A stretch of DNA of 64,000 nt from Semisulcospira habei (taxonomy: Eukaryota; Mollusca; Gastropoda; Semisulcospiridae). Position 1 is the stretch's first letter. Every line of letters begins with the position of its first letter. Below, in pieces: positions 9,581 to 21,191 of the stretch. Under the pieces are notes generated by a model. The model was not told the origin of the DNA and made no database searches. It saw only the letters and a program-made list of their open reading frames with translations. The stretch lies in the NCBI GenBank assembly GCA_036245525.1, contig BTPG01000005.1, forward strand, positions 118,974,007-119,038,006, read 5' to 3'. A program made the position numbers and the translations under genes.

Positions 9581-9951
9581 AAAGAAAACAAACAAAACAA
9601 AAAAAAAACACGCTTAGTGTTACAGTGTTACACCATAATTGTTAGCTGTCTTTTGATTAAATTGTGAATAAACATTGGCTCTATTTGGTTTTAACTGTCT
9701 TTTCTGAAGGAAAGAACAAACAACCCACCATCTAATGTAAGTATGCTCTTTATGTGAGAAATGTTTTGTGCCAGTCAGGGCATCGCCTTCTTCTGAACCA
9801 TCCGCGTATTCATGTCACTGACATTTTTCAAACAATAAAACAACTGCCCGTCAAACATTAGGGCACCGACTCATAAACTTATCACCGAATTTCACACCGT
9901 CTTTTTCAGCGAATGCAACTCTCTTTTTTTCATTTCCACGGTAGGACTATC

Positions 9952-10055
9952 CCAGTGAGCAAAGGTCCACGGGCCGGCGACGGTCTCAGTGGGCCCATGC
10001 ATGACAGTGCGCGGGCCCACTGCGGCCGACGGAGGCCTCAGGGTCTTTTACTTAA
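9952..10055. mobile_element. GC-rich palindrome, family D
   Basis: AGTGAGCAAAGGTCCACGGG opens the left arm, and CAGGGTCTTTTACTTA closes the right. The inner stem is GTGGGCCCATGCA/TGCGCGGGCCCAC, with mismatches. Confidence 0.6.
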
Positions 10056-10413
10056 TGGGATTGTGCTATCTTTGTGCAATCGTACTACGGAAGGAGAGTG
10101 AAATTTGCCTCCGACTTAGGGCTTCTTCAGCCAGAAAGAAAGGTGTGCTTTTCAAAGGAAAACCAAAATACTCTCGCCGGCCTCTCAAAACCAATTTACC
10201 GTTGTCTCGGATGCGTAGTTCTGCTACTATGGTTTGAAAGCAAAGTCACATTCTTCTGAAGAGTGCATAGATGTAAATGGGACCGCCAAAATTATTCGAC
10301 CTGCAGTCTGCTTGAAATCGTTTAACGTTGTTTTGAGTCTGCTGTTCTGCGGCCGTAGACTGAAAGCAAGATAATCTCTTTTGTCTGATTGACGCATGGA
10401 TGGAAATGAGTAA

Positions 10414-10465
10414 AGCAAGAGACATAGACCTTCATGAGCCCCCGCATCCAGTGGATGTCCCCAGA
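10414..10465. mobile_element. Family B MITE fragment
   Basis: AAGAGACATAGACCTTCATG and AGCCCCCGCATCC match the left arm of family B. The right arm is lost. Confidence 0.45.
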
Positions 10466-10849
10466 TCTGCACGAGGTGTAGATCATTATGGACTGCGGAA
10501 CTAATGACGATTAAATTGTGTACTTTTTGTTGGCTTTATATGCATCTCCCTTCCGCAAAGAAAAGGATATGCGGTGTTTGATCCAAAAGTAGAGAGGTCC
10601 AGGACATTATTGTGTTTTCTACTGATTCACTATCGCGTGGTTACTTCGAAATGGAGATAGCTTTAGTGGTTGGCTAAAAACTAAACAGCCTATCACTACA
10701 TTTACATATGATATCATATCTTATTTCTTATATTATTTTCTGGTCTGAACTTTAATCGCAGACAGAATAAGCACACGTTTCCTCATGTTACTTGGAGAAA
10801 AGGCTCCAGTCTGATCTTGTTTATAATTTCTTATCTTCCGTTTGCAAGG
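10466..10849. other. Non-coding, nothing recognised
   Basis: AT-rich sequence without a supportable frame, hairpin or dispersed-repeat match. Confidence 0.4.
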
Positions 10850-10855
10850 GCGTGT

Positions 10856-10902
<47 letters not shown>

Positions 10903-10945
10903 AGTGTGTGTGTGTTAGTGTGTGTGTGTGCGTGCGTGCGTGCGA
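10850..10945. repeat. (TG)n microsatellite
   Basis: TG repeats with occasional TT, CA and CG interruptions. The Cys-Val frames across it are artefacts. Confidence 0.95.
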
Positions 10946-11499
10946 GCGTATTCACTTTTCTTCCACAGTCACAATTCTTGTCTTCTGCATGTGCGTGTGT
11001 GGGCGTCCGTTTATGTTTCTTGTACCATCATTAATACATTAATACTTTTCTCAACCTTACCATGGTCTTGTTGGTAAATCAAGACCAGAAATCTTACACG
11101 AGTTAAGAAGCCCTTTTACAACGACTGCTGTGGGAATTGCCACAGAACAGCCGCTGCCATGGGACTTACATGATGTAGGATTCCCGGACCTGTAATGACT
11201 CCAACCACTACCATACACCCAGGAAGCTCTGCCATAAATCCATTTTAAGCCCTTCAGCGACACGGGACATACATTATTTTTTTCCCCACTGCCATAGACT
11301 GCAATCTCGTGAATCGCTGGAAGCTCAGTTTGAAATGGAGGATGCAAGAGTGTTACGAATTGAATCGTGGTCGTAGTATGGTATCACAACAGACGGCACG
11401 CACGTAAGGTTCTTTTAAGAAACTTCTCTCAGCTGCAACCCGTCACACGTGGCTTAAGGATGTAGACCACACTGGAGTAACAGTTCCAACAATATTTTA
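10946..11499. other. Non-coding, nothing recognised
   Basis: No gene, hairpin or repeat family could be supported in this stretch. Confidence 0.4.
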
Positions 11500-11705
11500 T
11501 TGCAGCGATGCGATCTCCACACAATGCGTTCACAAATGCACCAACACTGATACAATGTCTCCTCTGCCAAATGTCAACACTTTGACACAATGCGTTTCTC
11601 ATACAATGTACATCACCATATAATGCATAACTCCGTCACTGACAATGAACTAACGATATCTTGCGTAGCTCTCTCGATGTCAATGTGCTTACAATACACG
11701 GCTGC

Positions 11706-11808
11706 AATTCTACAACTGAACAATGTACCGACGCTGTTACATCGCAATTCTACAACTGAACAATGTACCGACGCTGTTACATCGCAATTCTACAACTGAA
11801 CAATGTAC
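11706..11808. repeat. 40-bp tandem repeat, 2.6 copies
   Basis: The 40-bp unit starting AATTCTACAACTGAACAATG begins at 11706, 11746 and 11786. The first two copies are identical and the third stops after about 23 bp. Looser ACAATG-containing motifs continue upstream to about 11500. Confidence 0.9.
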
Positions 11809-12429
11809 ACACGTGCTTCCTAGCACGATCTTTTATAGTGGTATGCTTTCCAGAATAATCTAACAAATTCATACAACACAACCAATCAAAATAAAATACG
11901 TAACCGAAACTCATAAATATTAATGAAAAAGAATGCACAAGAATGGTCTACAAAAATCTGGCTGCTATTTCCAGCCCCCATTTTGGGAAATCCCGGCGCG
12001 TTATGACGTCTCACAAAAGTATGGTAGACAGTTCACTACCTTGCCTACACTTTCTGGAAGTTTCACGATCTTTCATAATACATACTGACCGGCTGCTAAC
12101 TTCACGCGTACAGAAAACAACTATGACTATGAGTATTAGAGCGGCTTTAATACTGTGTTGCAAAATATTGCCGACACTTTGATGTTACATATACAAGGTC
12201 ACTAGACAGAGCGCAATTTTGCTCGAACGTTCTGGTCTGTTCTCAGCGAATCTACGCATTACAAAAATCGACCGCTCTTCTCCGTGCGGCTTTTCTAGAA
12301 TCTTCCGGTCAAATCCTAGCATATCACAACAAAACCAATTCCGCTCTACGCGCGAACGATAGCGAATCTTACTGAAAAGGTACGTGATTCGTAACCATGA
12401 TAGCTCAAATAAATATCGGATCGTTTCCT
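11809..12429. other. Non-coding, nothing recognised
   Basis: AT-rich, with no supportable gene or repeat. It may hold further decayed retroelement sequence next to the LINE on its right, but I see no alignable motif. Confidence 0.35.
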
Positions 12430-14110
12430 ACGATTTATGCATGCATGCGCCGCTCTCACAGAACAACACAACCACAATCCAGTACTGTGATTTCTTCGAT
12501 ATGCAGACTGATACAGTTCAAGTAAATCATTACTACTGAAATGTGACATGAGCTGACTCAGCACAACTTTCTAAAGAATCTTGGAAAGAAAGGGAAGATT
12601 AGACACTGGTCTATAATTCTTCAGCAAGTTAGCATCCATCCCTGCCTTCTTCAACAATGGAACTACCACAGACTGCTTAAAGTGCCGAGGAACAGACCCT
12701 GACTCCAGAGACAAGTTAATAATTCTGGCTATCACACTGACAAGCTCATCAGGGCATAGCTTGAGTATAGAGGTGGGAATTGGGCCAAGGGAACATGATT
12801 TGGTGGGTGAGGAAATAATGAAGTTCCTTACAGTCTCCTCTGTGACTGAAGTGAACGCATGTAACACAGGCCCGTCATATGGGATATAGGACACAACATC
12901 AGAACAGTTGTCAAGTTCCTGAGGATCGTTCTTATCTTAGAGTCAAAGTACTGACAAAACTTATCAGGTAAATTCGGCAGTTCAGGCTCATTTTTCTTTC
13001 CAAGAAGTTTGCTTGTAAGGCTAAACAGCTGGAGACTAGCTGTGCAGTCTTCAAGTTTGGCACAAATAAAGTCTTTCTTAGCTGCACGCTGTGAGGACTT
13101 GAGTGCAGCACGCTGCTTCACAAACATGTCTCTGTGTACTTTAGTCCACAACACCTCCAAAGTCTCTCAGTGCTTCGAAGCTTGCGCTTGGCATCTTTCG
13201 GTTCCTTTGTTAGCCAAGGGGCCGGGGACTTGAGGTTACGCGCATGCTTGTTGAGAATGTGAGAGAGTGTAGCGTTGTAGGTGTCCAGCAGTTCATGCAC
13301 TGGGCAGTCTGTCACAACCCATCGGAGCTGTAAACATCCATATCAATACGACGAAGGTTTCTGGAAGTAATCGAGCGTTTTGTGGGACGAACCCGAGAAA
13401 GAAAGCACATGAAAGAAAACACTTACATGATCCGACAACAGCGAATCACACACATGAACGTCCTGAACAAGAGAGGAGCTCTCCCCTGTGATCAGAAGGT
13501 CCAAGGTGTGACCACGTCTGTGAGTCGGCTCCTGCACATGCTGACGCAATCCATGATCAGACAGAAGTGAACGCAGACGAAGTGCATCAGTATCAGACGG
13601 AACTTCAAAAATGAAAATTAAAGTCTCCAATCATAACTAATTCGTGTCTGCTGCTGGAGGCACTGTCCACATAATCTTGAAATTCACTAAAAATACGCTA
13701 GCGGTTAGTTTAGTTTGTCTGCTTGGAGGCAGCCGGTATTCTACAGTCAAAGTAACCGAGATGTCACTGATGATGCTAATTTCAAAAGCTTCAAAAAGAG
13801 GTGAAGGGCAAACGTTTAAAAGTGGTGCAGTTTTCTAAGGACGTCCTGACCAGTACTGCTATACCACCCGCTCGTCGCCCAACGCGAAGGAAAGATTTCA
13901 GAAAATATCCTGGGTAGGAGTCAACTCAGCTATGTATGGTTCGTCACTCTCATCTTGAAGCCACGTTTCAGCCAGCAACAAGAAGTCTAGCTGATGATCA
14001 GTGATGTAATCACTTATCTCACTAGTTTTGTTCCTGCAAGACTGAGTGCTCAAGAAGGCTAATGACAGCCTGTTCTGGTCCGATTTCTGCACAGGCGAAG
14101 AACAGTCACA
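12430..14110 (-). pseudogene. CR1-like LINE ORF2 remnant (endonuclease to early RT)
   Basis: On the minus strand, fragments in different frames follow the order of a non-LTR ORF2. 14092-13898 holds the endonuclease N-terminus (DFLLLAETWL, the E of the AP-endonuclease). 13630-13343 holds the endonuclease C-terminus (HTLDLLIT and LLSDHVSV, the SDH motif). 13315-12900 is the linker. 12894-12571 is the start of the RT (KNYRPVSNLPFLSKIL). 12564-12480 continues with YQSAYRRNHST. After that the frame is lost, so the catalytic palm and 3' end are missing. Multiple frameshifts show it is dead. The RT opening resembles the CR1/L2 group of the Jockey superfamily; the finer clade is uncertain. Confidence 0.75.
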
Positions 14111-14284
14111 GACATCGTACTGACAGGGACATAAATCAAGTTACCTGAGTCTCTTGACCATCCACAATGCGTGCGTGCCTTACTTAAAGATGCGCAGGTT
14201 TGCGATGATGTTCGAGTCCCTGGGAACTGGCTGACATGGGTAGTCCCGGGGGGTGGGGCAGAGTGGACATCACGAGGGGTGATG

Positions 14285-14345
14285 ATAACTGATCCAGACC
14301 AAAAAGGTGACTGCCAAGCGTGTAAAATGCAAAGAAATACCCAAC
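14285..14345. repeat. Dispersed repeat X, copy 2
   Basis: ATCCAGACCAAAAAGGTGAC followed by TGCCAAGCGTGTAAAATGCA. It is almost identical over 45 bp to 18905-18955. Confidence 0.6.
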
Positions 14346-14928
14346 GGAGAAAGAAACACGCTTATAAAAGTCCGGTACAACGCAATTAATTAATATTTCG
14401 GTTAAATACCCTTTGTCAAAATAGACAAACAAACAGAGAGATCAGCCGCTATTTATCTTCATTCACGAGGGGTGATGATAACTGGGATAGGGCGTCCTTG
14501 CTTGCGCCGTCCTTCTCGGTAAGGCCGCTTCATCCTGGGTCTGTTGATACATGGCTGCACTGATGGAGGGCTGTGTAATTATTCCTTACCCACACCATGT
14601 TTAACCATCTAATCCCCCTTACATAGTAAGAACAAGAACAAGAACAACGTTTATTGTGGAGGGGCCCATTGGGGCCGAAGGACACAGATGGATCGGACTT
14701 AACTATCATGTACATTACTTTATATCATTCTTTAAGCTCTTTCAGTCCACACGGAATTTTTCACTTTTCTGTCGGCAGTAAGTCAGTTCATTGGTGTTCA
14801 CCGCGCGGCGTCTTTGATCTTGGAGTCCCGTCTGTATTATTCCTGTGACCGCCGGTGATTTTCGCGTGGTCCGTGGTTTCGTCCGGTCTTGTAGCGTCTA
14901 CGACGGTCCGGGGCGTGAAAAAGGTTAG

Positions 14929-15100
14929 GTTATTTGGGTTTAACGCCGAGCAGGCAACTAAGGCCATCTCACGGCGGGATGGGTAAAAAGCTGGTCAGCC
15001 AGACTAAAAGCAAGGTCTTAAGACAAGATGTAAATATATCTTAAAAATATGTCAGGCTAAAATGTCGCACGAGTCTTTAAAAGAAATGTCTACAGACTTT
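14929..15100 (+). repeat. SINE-like dispersed repeat, copy 2
   Basis: It starts GGTTAGGTTATTTGGGTTTA and continues through GGCCATCTCACGGCGGG to CTTTAAAAGAAATG. It is the reverse complement of the copy at 6838-7012 along its whole length. Confidence 0.6.
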
Positions 15101-15312
15101 CAAAAAGGGCAAAACAAAGAAATTGACAGTCTATGAATGCTCAGATCCTGTTAAAAATATTGCATTCTCTCAAGAAATTGAAGATTTTGTCCGGGGGAAC
15201 ATCCCGGAACAAAACCTTCAAGGAGTCTGCTGTGAAGTGTTTATATCTCGTGTCAATTAGATCGGCACAATACAGCAAACAGTGTCGAACAGAAAAAGAA
15301 GAGAGAGGAGTA

Positions 15313-17010
15313 TCAATGTTGTATGGTCGTTACGTTTCTCTCCCTTATGAAGAAGCAGTCAAATACGAACTTTGCTAGAGTGCATTGTGCATCCTCCCTG
15401 ACTAGTAGTTGGCTTGGCTTATGGCAGTCTGTACTTGAAGATAGCTGAGTTCTGAGCTGATTATATAATCTACACTCGTCTAGCATGTGACTTTCGTCCT
15501 CAACTACTCCACACGCGCGACACAGTCTATGTTCCCGGGGTGTGTTTGTATACCTGCCTCTTTCTACATCTAGCATGTGGGCACTTACTCGTAACTTCGT
15601 GAGGGCTTGTTTGTGTTCTCGTATTTTTGTGTGCATAAGGTAGCTTTGTATTTTGTATTTATCAGTTGCTTTATTATAGAAGGTCAGTCTAGATGTGTTT
15701 GTTGCTCCACTTAATTCTGTTCCAGTATCTAGTGTATTGATCTTCTATTTTTTTTATGGAGGGCTGTTTTAAGTGAGGTTCCCCTTAATGTACACTGGTT
15801 ATCCCACATTGACTTGTAAAAGCGACCCACGGGGCGGTGGTCTCGAGCTGTTCGTGATACGCCTGTTTGAGGTAGGAGGTGCTATCAGAGTTTAGCACGT
15901 GGGATGTAGATGATCGTCTTGTTCTATAACTGCGTATTTCTCTGTGGGCTGGCGAATGGGTGCCTGATAGGCGGGGGCAGGGGATCTAACTGTTCGTCTG
16001 TCCAGCGCTGAGTAATTCCCCTTGGTTTGTTGTACATACCTAAATACGGTGGGTACTTTTGGTGCTGCTCGTGCGAATGTGATTGTCTTTGTTTTGTTTT
16101 TATTGACAGTCAATCACAGTATTTATGTGGTTTATTTAATTTGTTCTGGAGACCAGCTTTTGAAGTGAACAGAACCGCTAGATCGTCTGCGTACAGTAAG
16201 CACGGTATTTCAGTACCTGTCGTGTTGTTAACGGTTGGGGAGTCTTCATCCTTTAAGCAATTTGGGAGGTCGTTGATGAAAATATTAAACCGAGTAGGGC
16301 TTAGATTATTTCCTTGTTGTACCCCCCTTTTTTAAAGGTATGTCTTGTGTGTACCCGCCGAGTACTTTCGTGCATACAGTTGACTGACTATACATGTTTC
16401 TGATTACGTTGTAGCAGAGCCCGCCAATGCCTAGGTCTAGGAGTTTTAATAACATAGCGTCATGCCACACACTGTCGAAAGTTTTTTTTTGCATATCCAC
16501 AAAGCAGCAGTATAGTCTGCCGTTTGGGGACTTTAGGTATTTATCGACTATGTGTTTGAGCACGAATATTTGGTCTGTGGTCCTTTGCGTTTTTCTGAAT
16601 CCCGCCTGTTTTGGGGCGTAAAGTTTATTTTGTTCGAGATAGTTGACTATTCTCTCGTTGATGACCTGGCAAAACAGCTTACTAAGTGCGCTTGTGATAG
16701 TTATGCCTCGGTAGTTATTTGGGTCAGTCGCGTCTCCGCCTTTATGCAGTGGGATACTGACACCTGTTTTCCACGAGGGCGGGTAGTGCCCCGAGGTTAG
16801 GATACCGTTGAAGCAACCTCTCAGGCTTTTGATAGTGTGGGCGGGCAGGCTGATTTTTATCATTTCGTTGGAGATGCCGTCCTTGCCTCCTGCCTTTTAC
16901 ACTTTTAGATGTTTGACAGCTGTTTCTATTTCTTTGTTGGTGATTAGGAAATCTAAGCTATTGAAACATGGTTATTTCTCTTTAAGCTCCAGTTTAGTAA
17001 TGTCGTGGGG
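15313..17010 (-). pseudogene. Non-LTR retrotransposon RT and C-terminal region, decayed
   Basis: Minus-strand frames 17010 to 16306 carry an RT opening (GKDGISNEM), NNYRGITITSALSKL, a degraded motif A (CFVDMQKKTFDS, with an extra residue) and the approach to motif B. A frameshift near 16330 leads to GNNLSPTRFNIFINDL and LLYADDLAVL, the catalytic YADD, read on to about 16030. After a small inserted repeat, 15636-15313 holds a C-terminal zinc-binding-like region (CRACGVVEDESHMLDEC). The endonuclease is absent, so the copy is 5' truncated. The clade is not assigned; motif spacing recalls the I/Nimb-like or RTE-like groups. Confidence 0.75.
15895..16025. mobile_element. Small repeat inserted in the LINE, shared with 54520-54680
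   Basis: GGGCTGGCGAATGGGTGCCT, GCAGGGGATCTAAC and GCTGAGTAA occur in the same order and spacing at 54596-54676. It interrupts the LINE downstream of the YADD motif. About 80 bp are clearly shared, and looser similarity extends leftwards. Confidence 0.6.
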
Positions 17011-17339
17011 ACAGTAAATTGTACTTAGTCAAGATTATTCCTTTGCACTTGCGTTCACTTTGACCCTGAGGCGACGATGGGAAGTATTTTGCATAGTCAT
17101 AAATCATCAAGGGTGGATAACTGTTCCGAAACGCCCCATTCCGGCAATGCCGAAACGGTGTCAGTCCAACCCTGCGCTGCATGCACCCCCCTCCCCCCCC
17201 CTCCTCCATGCTTTTCATCCCAAATGACACCCTCATTTTGAGACACTGATGATCGGTCAATCAGAGGCACAGTTTTGTCAGGTTTTGTTTGAAATGAACG
17301 GCTCGCTACAACGAGCGAAAGCGAAGTCATGTACTATAA

Positions 17340-17470
17340 GCATAGACAACACTCCAAACATCTCCAAGAGTTATAGATCCTCATGAGCCCTCCGAGCCCT
17401 ATACCTATTGGAGATGTTTGGGGTGTTGTCTATGATAATGTCAGAGCTCATGAGGATCTTTGGAATATTG
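17340..17470. mobile_element. Compound foldback with family B core
   Basis: The outer arms ATAGACAACACTCCAAACAT and ATGTTTGGGGTGTTGTCTAT pair with one mismatch. A family B segment (TAGATCCTCATGAGCCC ... GAGCTCATGAGGATC) interleaves with them, so two inverted repeats are nested out of register. Confidence 0.6.
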
Positions 17471-17888
17471 TATGAGATGTTAGAAGTATTGTCTATGCTT
17501 ACGGCACAAGCTGGTTATCTCTCGGGATTTCGCTGTCGTCCGTTGTCTGTAGTCATCCTTTGCAAACAAACCCTCGCTACTCTCCTGAGCCCAGCGGCTG
17601 AGCGCTAGATCTCCACTGGCGCTCGAGTCATTTATTTAGCTTGTTACTGTCTGCCAATTTATTTGCCACACGAAAGCCGTTACCCCTGTCCACTGATCTG
17701 CCTAAGAGGTCGTTCTGTCAGAATTTGACGTGTAACACTGATTGGTGGCAATAGATGGTTCGCGAGTACAGGTCTTGCATCTTAAAAGGTTGTTAACTTC
17801 TGAACCATCACTCCATACGTCATAAAAAGTGTGTCAGTATTTAAAGCGACCTACAGGCAGCACAAAATTAATAGGTCGCAATATTTAT

Positions 17889-18102
17889 TTAACTCATTCT
17901 ACCCCAGACACACCACAGCAACATATGGATCGACCATGATAGTTCAAGGGTGATGCCAGAATAGCTTGGCGCCTATGGGCGCCAAGCTATTCTGGCATCA
18001 CCCTTGAATTATCATGGTCGATCTGTGCCCTGCACTGCAATGCAGCCTTCGGAGGACAACGGACAAATTTAAGGATTACGGTGTTGGGGTAAAATGAGTT
18101 AG
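17889..18102. mobile_element. Foldback MITE, family A (best copy)
   Basis: TTAA at 17889-17892 then CTCATTCTACCCCAGACACA; the right end is GGGGTAAAATGAGTTAG. The 46-bp arms at 17928-17973 and 17978-18023 pair with a single mismatch around TATG. Confidence 0.8.
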
Positions 18103-18691
18103 TAAATGGTTTTAGTATGTTGTGCAAATAAAGCTGCAAAAAGGGCTATCTGAAATAAATTAAAGTTTGAATGCCATAAAAGGAAAGACTTTTCTGCTCT
18201 TCTTTTTCTTTGTAGGCAGGCGAGTTTCTTCCGTTCAAATGACAATGGAAAACCTCTGGTATGTGTGTCTAATCGCATGGATTGTGAAAAATAAAGGGTT
18301 TACAAGGTCTTCGTTGTGTCAAGACAACATTGATAACCCGTTGTATTGGCGAATTGTGCCTATCAACGCCCGCTATGGAGCAGATCGCTTTAAAGATTCC
18401 GCTGCCTGATATTTCTATTTGTTCGCGCCAGTGCCGGTAACGGCAGATAAATCAGTCGTCCTCGACGTCACCTAAATACAGAGTATAAACCATTATGTGC
18501 GCTGGACTGTGACTTGGATCTTACTGTCTGGAGCCATAGGGTCCAACATCACAAACCAGCACACACATTCTTAACAAATGACTCTTCCTTACTGCAGGCT
18601 AACCAAGAAAACAACTGGCACTATCGTGATAGATTCACAACTGAGTCGTAAGCGATTTGCAGACGATTTCCAAATATTCGGCTATGGAAGT
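18103..18691. other. Non-coding, nothing recognised
   Basis: A short open frame at 18167-18409 has no recognisable domain and ordinary composition; I do not call it a gene. No repeat partner was seen. Confidence 0.4.
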
Positions 18692-18800
18692 TTAAGCCTT
18701 TCACTATCGGTGGCGTTTGTTTGTCGCGATGATTTCCGGGAATCATCGCGACAAAAACAAAACAAAACAAAAAAATCGCCACCAACAGCCAAAGGGTTAA
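18692..18800. mobile_element. TTAA foldback MITE, family E
   Basis: TTAA at 18692-18695 then GCCTTTCACTATCGGTGGCG, and CAGCCAAAGGGTTAA ending at 18800. The core TTGTCGCGATGATTTCC pairs with GGGAATCATCGCGACAA. Relatives lie at 3174 and 36780, with a half copy at 50488-50526. Confidence 0.75.
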
Positions 18801-18876
18801 CTCATTCGCGGCCAGCCGCATCTGGATGCGCAGCATACGCCGCGCATCCAGATACGGATGGCCGCAAATGAGTTAA
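18797..18876. mobile_element. 80-bp palindromic MITE, family C, sharing TTAA with its neighbour
   Basis: TTAACTCATTCGCGGCCAGC and GGCCGCAAATGAGTTAA are the ends, and the inner stem is GGATGCGC.../...GCGCATCC. The left TTAA (18797-18800) is also the right TTAA of the family E element. Confidence 0.8.
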
Positions 18877-18904
18877 GATATCTTGTCATGAAATGTACAT
18901 GTAC

Positions 18905-18955
18905 TAGATCAATCCAGACCAAAAAGGTGACTGCCAAGCGTGTAAAATGCCATAT
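18905..18955. repeat. Dispersed repeat X, copy 3
   Basis: CAATCCAGACCAAAAAGGTG, then ACTGCCAAGCGTGTAAAATGC. It matches 14285-14345 until AATGC and then diverges. Confidence 0.6.
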
Positions 18956-19304
18956 CCCTTCTTCACTGACAAGATAAGTAGCGACTGATCTCTATACTTG
19001 TTTGTTTGTCCATTTTGAAATATTAATAAATTGTATGGTACCTGTCTTTTCTAAGCGTGTTGGGTTCTTCTCTACGTGTACTAGGCCTGGAATTTGAAGT
19101 TGCACTCATTGCCCGAAAATAAACAAACAAAACAGTTCAAACTTTTGACGGATTCAGTCGAGCCTAGTCAGGAAAAGATGTAGATTCCCGTAACAGGGCC
19201 CGTGAGAATCTATTCCTCTTGCGACCTCGATCATATCACAGCAGAACCTGTTTAAACGACGGATTTTTGTCCATGCGTCACATGAACCACATCAGACGCC
19301 ACCT

Positions 19305-19506
19305 TTAACCCCTTGACTGCCAATGGGCGCGGACTTCGTTTGAAACAACTCTACACTGACCGACATTCGTGTGAAGAACGCAGATGAAATGTGACCCAAA
19401 AAATGGGCAGAACGAACACAGGTCTTACAAGAGACATACATCCTCATGAGCCCCCGCAACTGGCTCATGAGAGATATTGTCTTGCCCTGGCAGTTAAGGG
19501 GCTAAA
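19305..19506. mobile_element. TTAA MITE, family B
   Basis: TTAA at 19305-19308 then CCCCTTGACTGCCAATGGGC; the right end CAGTTAAGGGGCTAA is a degraded TTAA. The inner stem is CCTCATGAGCC.../...GGCTCATGAG, shorter than in other copies. Confidence 0.65.
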
Positions 19507-19894
19507 CAGTTGGTGCAGGACATGAAAGGGTTGGAGAGGAAGAAGAAGACGTTATCTTATCAGGAAATTGACGGGTAACTATCATGCATGGGTGAATTTG
19601 TCTTTGCAATATATTTCCCCTTGGTTTAAATAGTTTGTTGCTTTGCAAAATGCATAAAAGGATATATAGCAATTTCCATCAGATCAAAACAAGCCACAGG
19701 CTTATAAGATGATCTGGACACTGAATCAATAATATATTTGCATTTGCATGGCAGTGGTTTGCAGATTTTAAATGCAATGTAGGTAAGTAAATCAAAATAT
19801 TTAAATTATATATATATATACACACACATATACATAATAAATAATATTAATGCAAAATGAAAATAGAGGGAAAATTTTCAATTATTAATGCGGA

Positions 19895-19898
<4 letters not shown>
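19507..19898. other. AT-rich non-coding, nothing recognised
   Basis: It contains a short (TA)n near 19808. No gene or dispersed repeat was supported. Confidence 0.4.

Positions 19899-19964
<66 letters not shown>
19899..19964. repeat. (GA)n microsatellite
   Basis: Thirty-three GA units. The Arg-Glu frames across it are artefacts. Confidence 0.95.
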
Positions 19965-19966
<2 letters not shown>

Positions 19967-20024
19967 CCTCAACTGGTCTTTTTATTTTCTTTATTTCTTT
20001 ATTTTCTGCAGTCCTAATTATAAA

Positions 20025-20590
20025 TCAATGAAATCTTTTTGCCGCAGTAATAAATTCGTGTACAGCTGAAAATATATTGTTATTCACTGTGGATGGCAGG
20101 GTTTTACTTCCATTAAGAAGTAGATGTATATTGGTGTGTTCTGGTGGAAGTGGAAGTATTGTTGAGCGTCTTATTACATCATAATTATTAAACTGGAGTA
20201 AGAAATGGTCGGCAGTTTCAGAACTGGCTCCAGAAGAACAGACAGGAGAATTGGACAAATGACGATTAACCAGGTCATAATTGAGGTCGCGTATGTTGAG
20301 TCTGATTTTACAGTGGATTATCTGTGTTATTCTGCAACCTAGATAGTAATATGGGGGTACGACACAATCGTCCCGTGACATAAATGATTTAAATTCGCTT
20401 AAGGATTGACTACGTTGGATGTGATCTAGTAAATTGTTCCAAAGGTCCGTGGTGGATGGGAAAATGAAGCTTTGTACAGTTCAGTTTTATAATGGGGGAC
20501 TTGGCGTTCAAGTGGACGTCGTTTGTGATAAGGATTTTATGCGGATACTAACTGTGGTAGGTCTGGGCCTAAGTACGCGGGGTTATACCA
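20025..20590 (-). pseudogene. LINE ORF2 C-terminal remnant
   Basis: The minus-strand frame 20381-20025 has LNYDLVNRHLSNSPVC and SETADHFLLQFNNY, the shape of the C-terminal Cys/His region that follows RT in many non-LTR elements (here the last Cys is replaced). Further upstream, near 20460-20400, LWNNLLDHIQRS extends the match. Everything upstream of this in the LINE is missing. Clade not assigned. Confidence 0.55.
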
Positions 20591-20639
20591 TTGACAATTT
20601 TAAAATAAAGGTTGAGTCCATGACGACGACGTCTTTGCT

Positions 20640-21093
20640 GCAATACACCGGGCCTGTCCCTGAGATGTATAAACGCTACATCGATGACGGTTTAGGAGCT
20701 ACACACATGACCCAAGCTGCACTTTTAGACTTCATTCACTTCGTGCAGGACTTCCACCCATCCATCAAGTTCACATACACTATATCAGCTACTTCAGTCG
20801 ACTTTCTGGACATGAACATCAGGATTGACTGCGGAATGTTGAAAACTTCAATACATTACAAACCTACCGACTCACATTCCTACCTCGACTACCGATCTTT
20901 TCACAACCCCAAAACTAAAAACAGCATCCCTTATTCCCAGTTTCTTCGGCTAAAAAGAATATGTTCCGAAGAATCAGATTTTGATGTTCAATCCAAAGAA
21001 ATGGCTGGATTTTTCATCGACAGACATTACCCACATACTGTTGTTCAAGGATCTTTCCAAACGGTTCAAAAACTTAGTCGCGCGAAGACAGTG
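20640..21093 (+). pseudogene. Penelope-like element reverse transcriptase fragment
   Basis: The frame contains MYKRYIDDGLG, a YIDD-type RT catalytic box (motif C). It then has VDFLDMNIRI, TSIHYKPTDSHSYLDYRS and FLRLKRICSEESDF, the motif order of Penelope-like RTs downstream of motif C. The upstream RT motifs and the GIY-YIG endonuclease are absent. The same frame is open from 20434, but that N-terminal part has no RT motif and overlaps the LINE remnant on the other strand, so I start the call at about 20640. The right edge abuts the Polinton at about 21093. Clade assignment follows the motif pattern and was not searched. Confidence 0.65.
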
Positions 21094-21191
21094 CTAAGCT
21101 AGTTGCAGTTGTAACAGCATCAACTGCTACAAAAGACGTTCTAGTTAAGCAAAGAATTATTCCAGAAAATGTTTCTAAGTAAATAAAAAAT

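Noticed and set aside
9183..9595. Hydrophobic Val/Phe/Arg-rich minus-strand frames resembling membrane proteins
   Set aside because: They are made by cryptic GAAC tetranucleotide repeats.
20434..20640. N-terminal extension of the Penelope RT frame
   Set aside because: It has no RT motif and coincides with a LINE C-terminal remnant on the opposite strand.
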